A DNA stretch of 64,000 nucleotides from Janthinobacterium sp. PC23-8 (lineage in GTDB: Bacteria > Pseudomonadota > Gammaproteobacteria > Burkholderiales > Burkholderiaceae_D): assembly GCF_002250505.1 (NCBI RefSeq), contig NZ_NJGY01000001.1, forward strand, positions 477,900 through 541,899, written 5' to 3'. Of this stretch, positions 28,226 through 36,979 are shown one piece after another (within the stretch, counting starts at the first letter, position 1; each line of letters begins with the position of its first letter). The translations under genes and the position numbers were made by a program. The notes under the pieces are model-generated. The model searched no databases and was not told the origin of the DNA. It worked only from the letters and a program-made list of their open reading frames with translations.

Positions 28226-28780
28226 TCAGCCACCGCGTAGTGCGGTGCGCACCTTCATCAATGCAAATCCCAGCAGATTGAGGCCGTCCCAGGTCGCCGG
28301 GTCGAGGATGCGCGGATGGTCCGACGCCAGTCCCACGCCCCAGATGCGGTCGACCGGACTGGCCTCGACGATGATGCGTTCGCCCGTTCCCAGCAGAAAT
28401 TTGCGCAGCGCCGGCTTTTGCGCAAATTTGGCGTAGTTGCCATCGAAAACAATTCCGGCGCGTGCCGCCTCCCACGTCCTGGCGTCGAAATTGGCCACTT
28501 CGCGGCCCAGTTTTTTCACTTCCGACGGCCGCTCGGCCGCCACGATGCGCGCCTGCACCGCCATGTCGCCGAACAGGGCGGCTTTTTGCGCCATCATGTA
28601 ATGCTCGGCCGTGGCGTAGCGCACGCCAGCGAGGCTGAACGGCGACGGAAACCACTGGCTCAGGCAGCTCTTGTCGGCCAGTTGCGCCTGGGCCGGCGTA
28701 TGGCCCCAGAAGTGCAGATAGTCGGGCACGCCGCCGGCGGCGATCCATGCCTTCAATTCTTCAACGTTATGGATTTGCAT
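28226..28780 (-). CDS. NADAR family protein (YbiA-like N-glycosidase)
   Basis: 184 residues from MQIHNVEELKAWIAAGG. The NADAR (DUF1768) domain features are FWGHTPAQAQ, CLSQWFPSPF, ATAEHYMMAQKAALFGD, FDARTWEAAR and DRIWGVGLA. Family members hydrolyse intermediates of riboflavin synthesis or act on ADP-ribosylated bases. It lies upstream of the iscR promoter on the same strand and is probably a separate unit. Longer in-frame starts lack similarity. Confidence 0.85.
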   Translation of the reverse strand: MQIHNVEELKAWIAAGGVPDYLHFWGHTPAQAQLADKSCLSQWFPSPFSLAGVRYATAEHYMMAQKAALFGDMAVQARIVAAERPSEVKKLGREVANFDARTWEAARAGIVFDGNYAKFAQKPALRKFLLGTGERIIVEASPVDRIWGVGLASDHPRILDPATWDGLNLLGFALMKVRTALRGG

Positions 28781-28949
28781 ATTCCTCGAACTTCCACCAG
28801 GCAAGCGCTGGCTGGCGTGCGGTTGTGGCCGCACAAGATAAAAGCGAAATTGTAACTGAAGGCGGCATGGACCTTGCAGTATCGCCAAGCCTGCCAGCGC
28901 TCGCCGCCATACAAATAACATAATCAATTTGGTAAAAAATGCATCATTA

Positions 28950-28966
28950 ATGTTCCCAAGGAACAT
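28950..28966. promoter_or_regulatory. Candidate palindromic operator before a diguanylate cyclase gene
   Basis: ATGTTCC-CAA-GGAACAT is a perfect 7-3-7 palindrome about 85 bases upstream of the GGDEF gene, in an A/T-rich stretch next to a -10-like TAAGAAT. The binding protein is unknown. Confidence 0.4.
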
Positions 28967-29050
28967 AAGAATGCTAGACTCCGCTTCCATCCCAACCATG
29001 AAATTAAGCAGACCCATCAATCCATCAGCCGCCTTGCGCCTCCGACCTTC

Positions 29051-30805
29051 ATGCACCGCCTGACTTTTTTCTTGCCGGCCTGCACCGCCCGCTGGCGCCG
29101 CCTGGCCTTGCTGCTGTGGTTATGCTGGACGCTGGCTGCTTGCGCGCAGGCACAGGGGCTGGCGGCCGAAACGCAAAGCCAGCTGGCGCGCGCCGCGCCG
29201 CGCCAGGTGCTGGTGCTGTATTCGCTGGGCAGCGACGCCTCGTCGCCATGGCAGACCCAGCTGCGCCGCGGCATGACCGCCGAACTGGCCAACCAGCACT
29301 GGAACAGCACGCCCGGCATATTCGAAGAGCGCCTCGATGCGGTGCGCGTGGGCGAACGCCAGGCAGTGGCGGGCCTGGAGACGTATTTGCACACCAAATA
29401 TGCCAATGTCCGGCTCGATGCCATCATCACGGAAAACTATGTGGCAGCGCGCTTTCTGAGCGAGCATCCGAGGCTGTTTCCCGGCGTGCCGCGCTTTTAT
29501 GTCAACCAGGGCCGCCAGGGCTGGAAGCCCGACGATGGCGTCAATCTCGACGTCATCCCTGATTTTCCACGTGCGCTGGCCGTCATCGAGCAGGTCACGC
29601 CCGGCTTGCGCCATATCGCCGTGGTCGGCGACACCAGCGCGCGCGGGCGCGACTGGATCGCCGCCATCCGCAGCGCCGCCACGCCTTGGCGGGGCCGCAT
29701 CGTGTTCGACTACTGGGACCAGCTGACGCTGGAAGAGCTGCGCCACCGCACCGAGGCGCTCGGCGCCGGCAGCGCCATCTACCTGCTGCCGGTCTACCGC
29801 GACGCGCAGGGCGTCAGGGTGGCGCCAGCCGATATGACACGCGACCTGGCCGCGCGCAGCGCCGTGCCGATCTTTACCAGCGTCGAGTCGCTGATACTGC
29901 CCGGCGTGGCGGGCGGCCATGTGATCAGCGCCGACATGGTCGGGCGCACCATCGCGCGCATCTTGCAAGGCCGCTTGCCCGATCCGGCCGGCATGCAGGC
30001 GACCATCTTCGACGATGGCGCGGTGCGGCGCTTCGGCCTGCGCAACCTGCCGGCCGGCGCGCGCATCCTGAACCAGCCGCAGGGACTGTGGAGCTTGTAT
30101 CACATGCAAATCCTTGCCGGCCTGTCGCTGCTGGCGCTGCAGGCGGCGCTGATCGCCGCGCTGGTGATGGCGCTGCGCGGCCGGCGCGCCACGCTGGCGA
30201 TTCTCCATGAAGAGCGCGACAAACTCGAAGAGCGGGTCTTGCAGCGCACCCTGGAACTGCTGGTGGCCAACACCAGGCTGGAGCAGCAGGCCACCACCGA
30301 CCCGCTGACGGAACTGGGCAACCGCCGCAAGATGACCTTGCGCATCGCCGAAGAAATCGAACGGGGCCATCGTTGCGGCCACGCCCTGTCGCTGCTGATG
30401 ATCGATATCGACCATTTCAAGCGCATCAATGACCATTATGGCCACGACGCGGGCGACCGCGCCATTGTCGCCGTGGCACACGTGTTACACAACATGACGC
30501 GCGGCATGGACACGGCGGCCCGCTTCGGCGGCGAGGAATTCGTGCTGCTGATGCCCGAGACGCCGCTGCAGGTGGCGCTGGCGGCGGCCGAACGGCTGCG
30601 CGCGGCGGTCGAGGGCATGGAAGTCGATTGCGGCGATGGCCAGACGGTGCGCCTGACCATCAGCATCGGCGCCACCTCCAGCCTGCCGCTGCCCGACACC
30701 ACCACCCCGCCCGGGCCGGACAGCCTGACCGATTTGCTGATCCGCGCCGACCAGGCCCTGTACCGCGCCAAGCATGCGGGGCGTAACCGGGTCGTATCGT
30801 CCTGA
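29051..30805 (+). CDS. Diguanylate cyclase with periplasmic ABC-type substrate-binding-like sensor
   Basis: 584 residues: signal or anchor at about 15-35, a periplasmic domain (about 50-340, ABC_sub_bind-like, with RQVLVLYSLGSDASSPWQ and FARFYVNQG-like core), one membrane helix at about 357-378, a coiled coil, then GGDEF (about 415-584). The active-site loop is GGEEF (493-497) with the inhibitory I-site RGMD five residues before it, so it should make cyclic di-GMP and be product-inhibited. The ligand is not known; domains of this type often bind small organic molecules. It stands alone. Confidence 0.87.
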   Translation: MHRLTFFLPACTARWRRLALLLWLCWTLAACAQAQGLAAETQSQLARAAPRQVLVLYSLGSDASSPWQTQLRRGMTAELANQHWNSTPGIFEERLDAVRVGERQAVAGLETYLHTKYANVRLDAIITENYVAARFLSEHPRLFPGVPRFYVNQGRQGWKPDDGVNLDVIPDFPRALAVIEQVTPGLRHIAVVGDTSARGRDWIAAIRSAATPWRGRIVFDYWDQLTLEELRHRTEALGAGSAIYLLPVYRDAQGVRVAPADMTRDLAARSAVPIFTSVESLILPGVAGGHVISADMVGRTIARILQGRLPDPAGMQATIFDDGAVRRFGLRNLPAGARILNQPQGLWSLYHMQILAGLSLLALQAALIAALVMALRGRRATLAILHEERDKLEERVLQRTLELLVANTRLEQQATTDPLTELGNRRKMTLRIAEEIERGHRCGHALSLLMIDIDHFKRINDHYGHDAGDRAIVAVAHVLHNMTRGMDTAARFGGEEFVLLMPETPLQVALAAAERLRAAVEGMEVDCGDGQTVRLTISIGATSSLPLPDTTTPPGPDSLTDLLIRADQALYRAKHAGRNRVVSS

Positions 30806-30834
30806 CGCCTGCCGCACGGGTAACTCGTCAGCCA

Positions 30835-30958
30835 AACTACGACGTGCGCTTCAAGGTCAACACCCTCGGCGACGCGCGCTTGTTTGAGTCGGCCATCAAC
30901 AATGTGCAGATCCAGCCAGGCGCGCCGCGCCAGCGTGACGCTCGCGACCCGCTTCTGA
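30835..30958 (+). pseudogene. C-terminal remnant of a TonB-dependent receptor, frameshifted
   Basis: Frame 1 reads NYDVRFKVNTLGDARLFES and goes on to INNVQIQPGAPR, the typical last strands of a siderophore-type TonB-dependent receptor. After one extra base near 30931 the frame continues SVTLATRF and a stop (TGA at 30956-30958), exactly the usual receptor ending with terminal Phe. No other receptor part lies upstream, where the GGDEF gene ends. It is a decayed fragment with a frameshift. Confidence 0.7.
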
Positions 30959-30968
30959 CCGGCAAAGG

Positions 30969-31616
30969 CTACTCGGCATCGGGCTGGCGCGCGGGATGCG
31001 CCAGCTGGAAGGCGGGCAGCTGCGCGCAGGCCGCATCGATGCGCAGCAGGGCCGGAAACGGCGCCAGGTCGATGTCGAAGCGCCGCGCATTGAACAGCTG
31101 CGGCACCAGGCAGCAGTCGGCCAGGGTGGGCGTATCGCCATGACAGTAAGCGCCCGGGTTTGCGGCGCGGGCCAGCATCGCGTCGAAGGTGAGCAAGCCT
31201 TCGCGCAACCAGTGCCGCTGCCAGGCCAGCTTGGCTTGCTCGCTTTGTCCCAGCTCGCCCTTCACGTACTTGAGCACCCGCAGATTGCCCAGCGGGTGGG
31301 TGTCTGCCACCAGTGTCAAGGCCAGCGCGCGCACATGGGCGCGGCCGGCAGCGTCGCCCGGCAGCAGCGGCGGGCTGGGACGCGTCTCTTCCAGGTATTC
31401 GAGGATCGCCAGCGACTGGCCGATCACCACGCCGTTATCGTCCACCAGCGTGGGCACCAGCGCCGACGGATTGACCTGGCGGTAGGCATCGGCCAGTTGT
31501 TCGCCGCCGCCACGCAGCAGGTGCACCGGCACCGCGTCATAGTCCAGGGCCTTGAGTCCGAGCGCGATGCGCACGCGGTAGGCGGCCGAGCTGCGGAAAT
31601 AGGTATAGAGCTTCAT
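30969..31616 (-). CDS. maiA: Maleylacetoacetate isomerase
   Basis: 215 residues of the zeta-class glutathione transferase family. The signature SSAAYRVRIALGLKALDY sits at the N-terminus with the glutathione-binding SSAAYRVR motif. NPSALVPTLVDD and QSLAILEYLEETRP follow. It isomerises maleylacetoacetate to fumarylacetoacetate in tyrosine/homogentisate breakdown. Its start overlaps the fahA stop by one base (TGATG). Confidence 0.93.
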   Translation of the reverse strand: MKLYTYFRSSAAYRVRIALGLKALDYDAVPVHLLRGGGEQLADAYRQVNPSALVPTLVDDNGVVIGQSLAILEYLEETRPSPPLLPGDAAGRAHVRALALTLVADTHPLGNLRVLKYVKGELGQSEQAKLAWQRHWLREGLLTFDAMLARAANPGAYCHGDTPTLADCCLVPQLFNARRFDIDLAPFPALLRIDAACAQLPAFQLAHPARQPDAE

Positions 31617-32638
31617 CAGATTTTTTCGCGGTAGTGGAGCACGGCCTGGTCGATGGCGCCGAAGATGCTGGCGCCGCCGGCATCCAGCATCTCGATGCGC
31701 ACGCGGTCGCCGAACTTCAGGTAGGCCGTTTGCGCGGTGCCGGTCTCGATGGTTTCGTACATGCGCACTTCGGCCAGGCAGCAGTAGCCGACGCCGCCGT
31801 TGGCAATGCTCGAACCATGCAGGTTGCCCTGCTTGTTCGATACCGTGCCGGAGCCTAGAATGGTGCCGGCGGCCAGTTCGCGCGTCTTGGCCGCATGGGC
31901 GACCAGTTGCGCGAAATTGAAGGTCATGTCCTCGCCCGCATTCGGTTTGCCGAACGGCTGGCCGTTCAGTTCGACCAGCAGCGGCAGGTGCAGCTTGGCA
32001 TCACGCCAGTGGCCGCCCAGCTCGTCCGGCGTGACGGCGACCGGCGAAAACGCGCTGGCCGCCTTGGACTGGAAGAAGCCGAAGCCTTTTGCCAGCTCGG
32101 CCGGAATCAGGTTGCGCAGCGAGACGTCATTGACCAGCATCACCAGCCGGATCGCGCAAGCCGCATCAAGCACGCCCGCGCCCATCGCCACGTCGCCGGT
32201 GATCACGGCCACTTCGGCTTCCAGATCGATGCCCCACTCTTCGGACAGCGCAAAAACGGGATCGCGCGGGCCGATAAAGCTGTCCGAGCCGCCCTGGTAC
32301 ATCAGCGGATCGGTATAGAACGAGGCCGGCACTTCTGCCTTGCGCGCCTTGCGCACCAGCTCGACGTGGTTGATATAGGCCGAGCCGTCGGCCCACTGGT
32401 AGGCGCGCGGCAGCGGCGAATGGCACAGCGCTTCGTCGAACGGCTGCGCGTCCGGCGCCTGGCCGGCGTTCAGCGCCGCATAGGCCGTTTCCAGCTGCGG
32501 CGCGACCGTGTGCCAGTCGTCGAGCGCGGCCTGCAAGGTGGCGGCGATGGCGGGCACCGGCAGGCAATGGCGCAGGTCGCGGCTGACGAGGACCAGCGCG
32601 CCGTCACGGCTGGCGTTCTTGAGGGTGGCGAGTTTCAT
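31616..32638 (-). CDS. fahA: Fumarylacetoacetate hydrolase
   Basis: 340 residues of the fumarylacetoacetase family, the last step of tyrosine degradation giving fumarate and acetoacetate. Features are VEWGIDLEAEVAVITGDV (written here as EEWGIDLEAEVAVITGDV), LVMLVNDVSLRNLIP and AGTILGSGTVSNK. It forms a two-gene operon with maiA; homogentisate dioxygenase is not in the window. It is divergent from a LysR regulator. Confidence 0.92.
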   Translation of the reverse strand: MKLATLKNASRDGALVLVSRDLRHCLPVPAIAATLQAALDDWHTVAPQLETAYAALNAGQAPDAQPFDEALCHSPLPRAYQWADGSAYINHVELVRKARKAEVPASFYTDPLMYQGGSDSFIGPRDPVFALSEEWGIDLEAEVAVITGDVAMGAGVLDAACAIRLVMLVNDVSLRNLIPAELAKGFGFFQSKAASAFSPVAVTPDELGGHWRDAKLHLPLLVELNGQPFGKPNAGEDMTFNFAQLVAHAAKTRELAAGTILGSGTVSNKQGNLHGSSIANGGVGYCCLAEVRMYETIETGTAQTAYLKFGDRVRIEMLDAGGASIFGAIDQAVLHYREKI

Positions 32639-32730
32639 GGTGGTGTCCTTGTACGAGGTTTTTCACCATTAGAAGCTGCTTCGCTCTATCATACAAACAA
32701 TATTTATTGCTTGATTTATCGGATTATCTT

Positions 32731-33663
32731 ATGAGTCCCAGCTTGCGCCAGATGCGCGCCCTCGTCGCCCTGGCCAAGACCGGCAGTTTTACCCTGGCCG
32801 CCGAATACCTGCACGTGACGCAATCGGCCCTGAGCGGCCTGATCAAGGAACTGGAAAGCATCCTCGGCGTGCGCGTGGTCGAGCGCAGCACGCGCAAGAT
32901 GCAATTGTCCGAGCTCGGCCGCGAGCTGTATCCGCTGTTTGCAAAGATGATCGAGGACCTCGACGGCGCCATGGCCAGCGTGGCCCGGCGCAAAGCGCTC
33001 AAAACCGGCATGGTGCGCATCGCCGCGCCGCAGATGATGTCGTGCACCCTGCTGCCCGCAGTGATCGCCGCCTACCGCCAGGCGCACCCCGAGGTGCAGC
33101 TGCGCCTGGTCGACTGCCCGGTCGAGCATGTCTCGGGGCGCGTGTTCAGCGGCGAAGTCGATTTCGGCATCGGCCCCGAACGCGATCCGACGCCGGAAAT
33201 CGCCGCGCAAGTGCTGTTCGACATGCCTTTCGTGCTGGTCTTCCCCGAACAGCATCCGCTGCGGCACAAGGAAAAAGTCACCTGGGCCGACGCCGCCGAC
33301 TACCCTTTCATTTCGCTGCAGGGCCAGTTCACGGAACGGCTGCTGCGCGACATGCACGGCGCTTTTCGCACGCTGCCGCTCAAGCCGTACAACGAGGTGA
33401 CCTTCATGACGACGGCGCTGGCCATGGTCAGCGCCAACCTGGGCGTCACGGCCTGCCTGCCGTATGCGGAACCGATGGTGAAACTGTACAAGCTGCAGAT
33501 GCGCACCCTGCACGAGCCGGAACTGACGCGGCGCTTTTTCGTGTACACGAAAACCGGCCGCTCGCTGTCGCCGGCGGCCGACAGCTTCAAGGCCTTCCTG
33601 GTCAGCTTCGTCGACACGCACGAATGGAACGTGGGCAGCGGCGCGGCACCTGCGCCCGTATAA
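32731..33663 (+). CDS. LysR-family transcriptional regulator divergent from fahA-maiA
   Basis: 310 residues from MSPSLRQMRALVALAK. The N-terminal winged helix (1-60) has SFTLAAEYLHVTQSALSGLIKELE; the effector-binding domain covers about 90-295. It is transcribed away from fahA over a 92-base gap containing a CAATA-TT-TATTG palindrome (32698-32709), so it may regulate the tyrosine-degradation genes. That link is inferred from layout only. Confidence 0.9.
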   Translation: MSPSLRQMRALVALAKTGSFTLAAEYLHVTQSALSGLIKELESILGVRVVERSTRKMQLSELGRELYPLFAKMIEDLDGAMASVARRKALKTGMVRIAAPQMMSCTLLPAVIAAYRQAHPEVQLRLVDCPVEHVSGRVFSGEVDFGIGPERDPTPEIAAQVLFDMPFVLVFPEQHPLRHKEKVTWADAADYPFISLQGQFTERLLRDMHGAFRTLPLKPYNEVTFMTTALAMVSANLGVTACLPYAEPMVKLYKLQMRTLHEPELTRRFFVYTKTGRSLSPAADSFKAFLVSFVDTHEWNVGSGAAPAPV

Positions 33664-33692
33664 TCTGCCATGCCCCCATCGCCTCCGCCGCC

Positions 33693-34316
33693 ATGACCGA
33701 ACCTTTGAGCGCCCCGCAAGAGCTGTCCCGGATCGACGCCGCCACCATCGCCATCAACCAGCGCATGAACCGCTTCGACGGCCATCGTCAAGTATGGCTG
33801 TTCGGCTATGGCTCGCTGATCTACAAGGCCGACTTTCCCTTCATCGAACGGCGTGCGGCCAGCATCGCCGGCTGGACCCGGCGCTTCTGGCAAGGCTCGC
33901 ACGACCACCGCGGCACGCCGCTGGCGCCGGGCAGGGTGGCGACCATCGTGCCGCAGGCCGGCGCCGTGTGCGACGGCATGGCCTACCTGATCACGCCGCA
34001 GGTATTCGCCCACCTGGACCACCGCGAAAAGAATGGCTACCTGCGCCTGGCCACCACCATCAGCTTTGACGATGGCAGCGCGACAGAAGGCCTGGTCTAC
34101 ATCGCCAACGAGGAAAACGCAGCCTTCCTTGGCGCCGCCTCGGAGCTGGACATCGCGCGCCAGATCGCCCGCGCCAGCGGCCCCAGCGGCCCGAACAGCG
34201 AGTATCTGCTGCACCTGGCCAGCGCGCTGCGCGAGCTGGGCAAGGTTGATGCGCATGTATTCTCCATCGAACAGCACCTGGCGCAACTGGACCGGGCCGG
34301 TGAAGCGGCGACCTGA
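33693..34316 (+). CDS. ChaC-like gamma-glutamylcyclotransferase
   Basis: 207 residues from MTEPLSAPQE. The glycine loop VWLFGYGSLIYKADF and the region WTRRFWQGSHDHRGTPLAPGR match the ChaC family, which cleaves glutathione to 5-oxoproline and cysteinylglycine in the cytoplasm. The catalytic Glu is expected in HREKNGY. It starts 29 bases after the LysR gene and may share its transcript. Confidence 0.88.
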   Translation: MTEPLSAPQELSRIDAATIAINQRMNRFDGHRQVWLFGYGSLIYKADFPFIERRAASIAGWTRRFWQGSHDHRGTPLAPGRVATIVPQAGAVCDGMAYLITPQVFAHLDHREKNGYLRLATTISFDDGSATEGLVYIANEENAAFLGAASELDIARQIARASGPSGPNSEYLLHLASALRELGKVDAHVFSIEQHLAQLDRAGEAAT

Positions 34317-34334
34317 TATCCGGGCCGCCGCGCC

Positions 34335-35051
34335 TTACAGCGCGCAGCCGCCGAGACCGCAAGCCGGGCCGCCGCTCGCCTGGCCTGGCTGCGTTTGCGT
34401 GGACAGCTGCTGGCGCAGGTAGTCGGTCCACCCTTCGGTACGGCCCAGCCAATTGCCAAGCTCGAGCGGCGCCATGCGGCCGTCAAGGTACTCGATGGCC
34501 AGGGTGGGAAAGCCCTGCCCGCCCAAACGGGCCAGCAAGGCGCGGCTGTGTGCAATGTGCCGTTCGATGGCGGCGCCGGCCAGGCGGCCATAGGCAGCGG
34601 CAAACAGGTCAGGAGCGATTCCCAGTTGCTGCACCAGCGCCGCCAGCACGGCGGCCTCGGCCACCCGCTGACCCAGCACATAGTGGGCGTGCTGGACCAG
34701 GTGCAGCATGGCCAGGCCCAGACCGGCGATTTCCTGCGCCGCCACGATGGCGGTGGTCGGCGGGGTCGAATCGAACACGGCGCCGGTATCGCGCAGCAAG
34801 CCGTCGACATACGCCGCGCCGAAAGGTTGGCCGGTCGCCTGGGCGATGCGCTGGTCATGCGCCATCACGTGGCGGCGCAGATTGTCGTTGACATTCTGGC
34901 GCTTGGCGCCGCTCATCATGCCGCCGCCGTGCAGCACGATGGCCAGGCCTTCGATCGCCTGCGCGGCGTGCAGCAAGGGTGCGGCGCCGTAGCACCAGCC
35001 GCACAGCGGGTCGTACACATAATGCAGCACGGGCGTGCTTACTGTGGCCAT
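34335..35051 (-). CDS. DsbA-family thioredoxin-like protein with a cysteine-containing tail
   Basis: 238 residues. The redox motif CGWC is near the N-terminus in YDPLCGWCYGAAP, with no signal peptide, so this is a cytoplasmic FrnE/HCCA-like DsbA relative. The cis-Pro loop is GFPT (about 182-185). The C-terminal 12 residues GGPACGLGGCAL hold two further cysteines, unusual for the family. The first 13 bases overlap the end of the metallo-hydrolase gene, so the two are one operon. Confidence 0.8.
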   Translation of the reverse strand: MATVSTPVLHYVYDPLCGWCYGAAPLLHAAQAIEGLAIVLHGGGMMSGAKRQNVNDNLRRHVMAHDQRIAQATGQPFGAAYVDGLLRDTGAVFDSTPPTTAIVAAQEIAGLGLAMLHLVQHAHYVLGQRVAEAAVLAALVQQLGIAPDLFAAAYGRLAGAAIERHIAHSRALLARLGGQGFPTLAIEYLDGRMAPLELGNWLGRTEGWTDYLRQQLSTQTQPGQASGGPACGLGGCAL

Positions 35052-35923
35052 GTCATTTCTCCCTTGATGACTTTCGCGCTCAGTTCCAGCGAGGCGCTTT
35101 CACCCGCTTGCGGAAATTTTTCCTGCATGGCCTTGACCAGCGCGGCCGAGTCCCTGGCTTTAGAGGCGGCCGTCTCGAACGCCTGCAAGTAGCTGCGCGT
35201 ATAGTCCAGCGCCGCCGTCGCTGGAGGAGCGGCGCCGAGGAAGTGGCCCGGCACAATGGCGTGCGGCTGCAGCGCGGCGATCTGGTCCAGCGTGGCCAGC
35301 CAGTTGGCGCGCGACTGCGGCGTTTGCGTGTCGGCCATCCAGACATGGATGCCGCTGCTGATGACGACACCGCCGGCGACGGTTTTCAGCGATGGTATCC
35401 ACAGGTAGCTGCGCTCGGGGCTGGCGCCTTTGAGCCCCTTGATCTCGATCGTCTTGCCTTCCAGGGTCAGGTGGTCCGCGTGCAGCACTTGCGGCAGCAC
35501 CAGCGCGCGTGGCGCATTGTCTTTCATGATCGGCCCCCAGTAGGCGAGCTTGCCGTCCATATTGGCCTTGATGGCGGCCACGGTTTGCGCGGTGGCGACA
35601 ATGTTTGCCGATGGAAATGCGGCGTGGATCACGTCCAGGCCGAAGTAGTAATCGGGGTCGCTGTGGCTGATATATACGGTGCGCAAGGTCTTGCCGCTGT
35701 CCTGGATCTGCCTGACCAGCGCCAGCGCATCGTTGTGCTGGAACTGGGCGTCGACCAGGATGGCGTCGCGTTCGCCGCTGACGATTACCGAGCTGACCGG
35801 AAAGATGGCTTTTTCGCCCGGATTGTAGACTTGCAGCTGCAGTGGCTGCGCGGCCTGCGCTGCCGGCAGCAAGGTGGACAAGGCGACGGCGAATACGGTG
35901 GCGAGCAGGTGGCGACGGTGCAT
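35039..35923 (-). CDS. Exported metallo-beta-lactamase-fold hydrolase with altered metal motif
   Basis: 294 residues from MHRRHLLATV, with a twin-Arg-free signal peptide ending AQAAQ. The MBL fold is shown by SVIVSGERDAILVDAQF, VYISHSDPDYYFGLD and AIVPGHFLG. The usual HxHxDH reads HSDPDY, losing two His ligands, so the metal site must differ or activity is lost. It precedes and overlaps the DsbA-like gene; a LysR gene is divergent. Confidence 0.8.
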   Translation of the reverse strand: MHRRHLLATVFAVALSTLLPAAQAAQPLQLQVYNPGEKAIFPVSSVIVSGERDAILVDAQFQHNDALALVRQIQDSGKTLRTVYISHSDPDYYFGLDVIHAAFPSANIVATAQTVAAIKANMDGKLAYWGPIMKDNAPRALVLPQVLHADHLTLEGKTIEIKGLKGASPERSYLWIPSLKTVAGGVVISSGIHVWMADTQTPQSRANWLATLDQIAALQPHAIVPGHFLGAAPPATAALDYTRSYLQAFETAASKARDSAALVKAMQEKFPQAGESASLELSAKVIKGEMTWPQ

Positions 35924-36065
35924 GGTGGTTTCCTTTGACGGGGTTTGGGCCCGGACAGCGGGCGACAACCTCATGGTAGTCGCATCAGCCTGTTCGATAA
36001 ATCGCCTAGAATGCAATGGATTGTTGCGCAGATCGCGCAAGTAACCTCTTGAAAGGAAGCGCGCC

Positions 36066-36956
36066 ATGGACCGCATCGTTGCCGCGAAAGTGTTCGCCAC
36101 CATCGCCGAATGCGGCAGCCTGAGCGGCGCTGCCGAACTGCTCGACATGTCGCGCGCCATGGTTACCCGCTATCTGGCGGAAATGGAAACCTGGTCCGGC
36201 GCGCGCCTGTTTCACCGCACCACGCGGCGCATCAACCTGACGGCCGCCGGCGACATCACCTTGCTGCGCTGCCAGGAGCTGCTGGCGCTGGCCGAGCAGA
36301 TGCCCAGCGTGGGCGACACCGATGCCGATGAACCTGCCGGCATCCTGCGCCTCGCCTGCTCGCAGTCGCTGGCCCAGGCCAGCCTGGCGGCGGCGATTGC
36401 CGCCTACCTGAAACGCTACCGGCAGGCAGCGGTCGACCTGCGCATCGATAACCGCGCCGTCAACCTGGTCGAGGAAAGAATCGACCTGGCGATCCGCATC
36501 ACCAACCAGCTCGATCCGGGCGTGATCGCGCGCCGCCTGGGCACCTGCCATTCGGTGGTGTGCGCCTCGCCCGCCTACCTGCGCGAGCACGGCACGCCAC
36601 GGCAGGCCACCGACCTGCAGACACACGATTGCCTCACCTATACGTATTTCGGCAAAAGCCTGTGGCATTTCGAGCATGCTGGCGCCACCGTCAGCGTACC
36701 CGTCAGCGGCAGCCTGAGCGCCAATGAATCGGTGGTGCTGCTGCAGGCGGCGGTCGAAGGGGCCGGCATTACGCTGCAACCGGTGTTTTCCGCCGCGCCC
36801 TTGATCGCCAGCGGACAACTGGTGGCCCTGCTGCCCGGCTACCAGCCACACTCGATGGGCATCCACGCCATCTATATTTCGCGTGCTCACACCAGGGCCA
36901 TCAGCCGCACCATGCTGGCCTTCCTGGGCGAATGGTTTGCGGCGCACGAGACCTGA
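36066..36956 (+). CDS. LysR-family transcriptional regulator
   Basis: 296 residues. MDRIVAAKVFATIAECGSLS and MSRAMVTRYLAEMET mark the DNA-binding domain; the effector domain follows with DLAIRITNQLDPGVIARRLG. It resembles the CrgA-type subgroup. It is divergent from the metallo-hydrolase/DsbA pair across 142 bases and is probably their regulator. AAAGGAAGC precedes the start. Confidence 0.9.
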   Translation: MDRIVAAKVFATIAECGSLSGAAELLDMSRAMVTRYLAEMETWSGARLFHRTTRRINLTAAGDITLLRCQELLALAEQMPSVGDTDADEPAGILRLACSQSLAQASLAAAIAAYLKRYRQAAVDLRIDNRAVNLVEERIDLAIRITNQLDPGVIARRLGTCHSVVCASPAYLREHGTPRQATDLQTHDCLTYTYFGKSLWHFEHAGATVSVPVSGSLSANESVVLLQAAVEGAGITLQPVFSAAPLIASGQLVALLPGYQPHSMGIHAIYISRAHTRAISRTMLAFLGEWFAAHET

Positions 36957-36979
36957 CGGCATGCCATCACGGCGCCGGT

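Noticed and set aside
28226..28780. NADAR gene as part of a defence island
   Set aside because: The neighbours are housekeeping isc genes and a cyclase; no defence or mobile genes are near.
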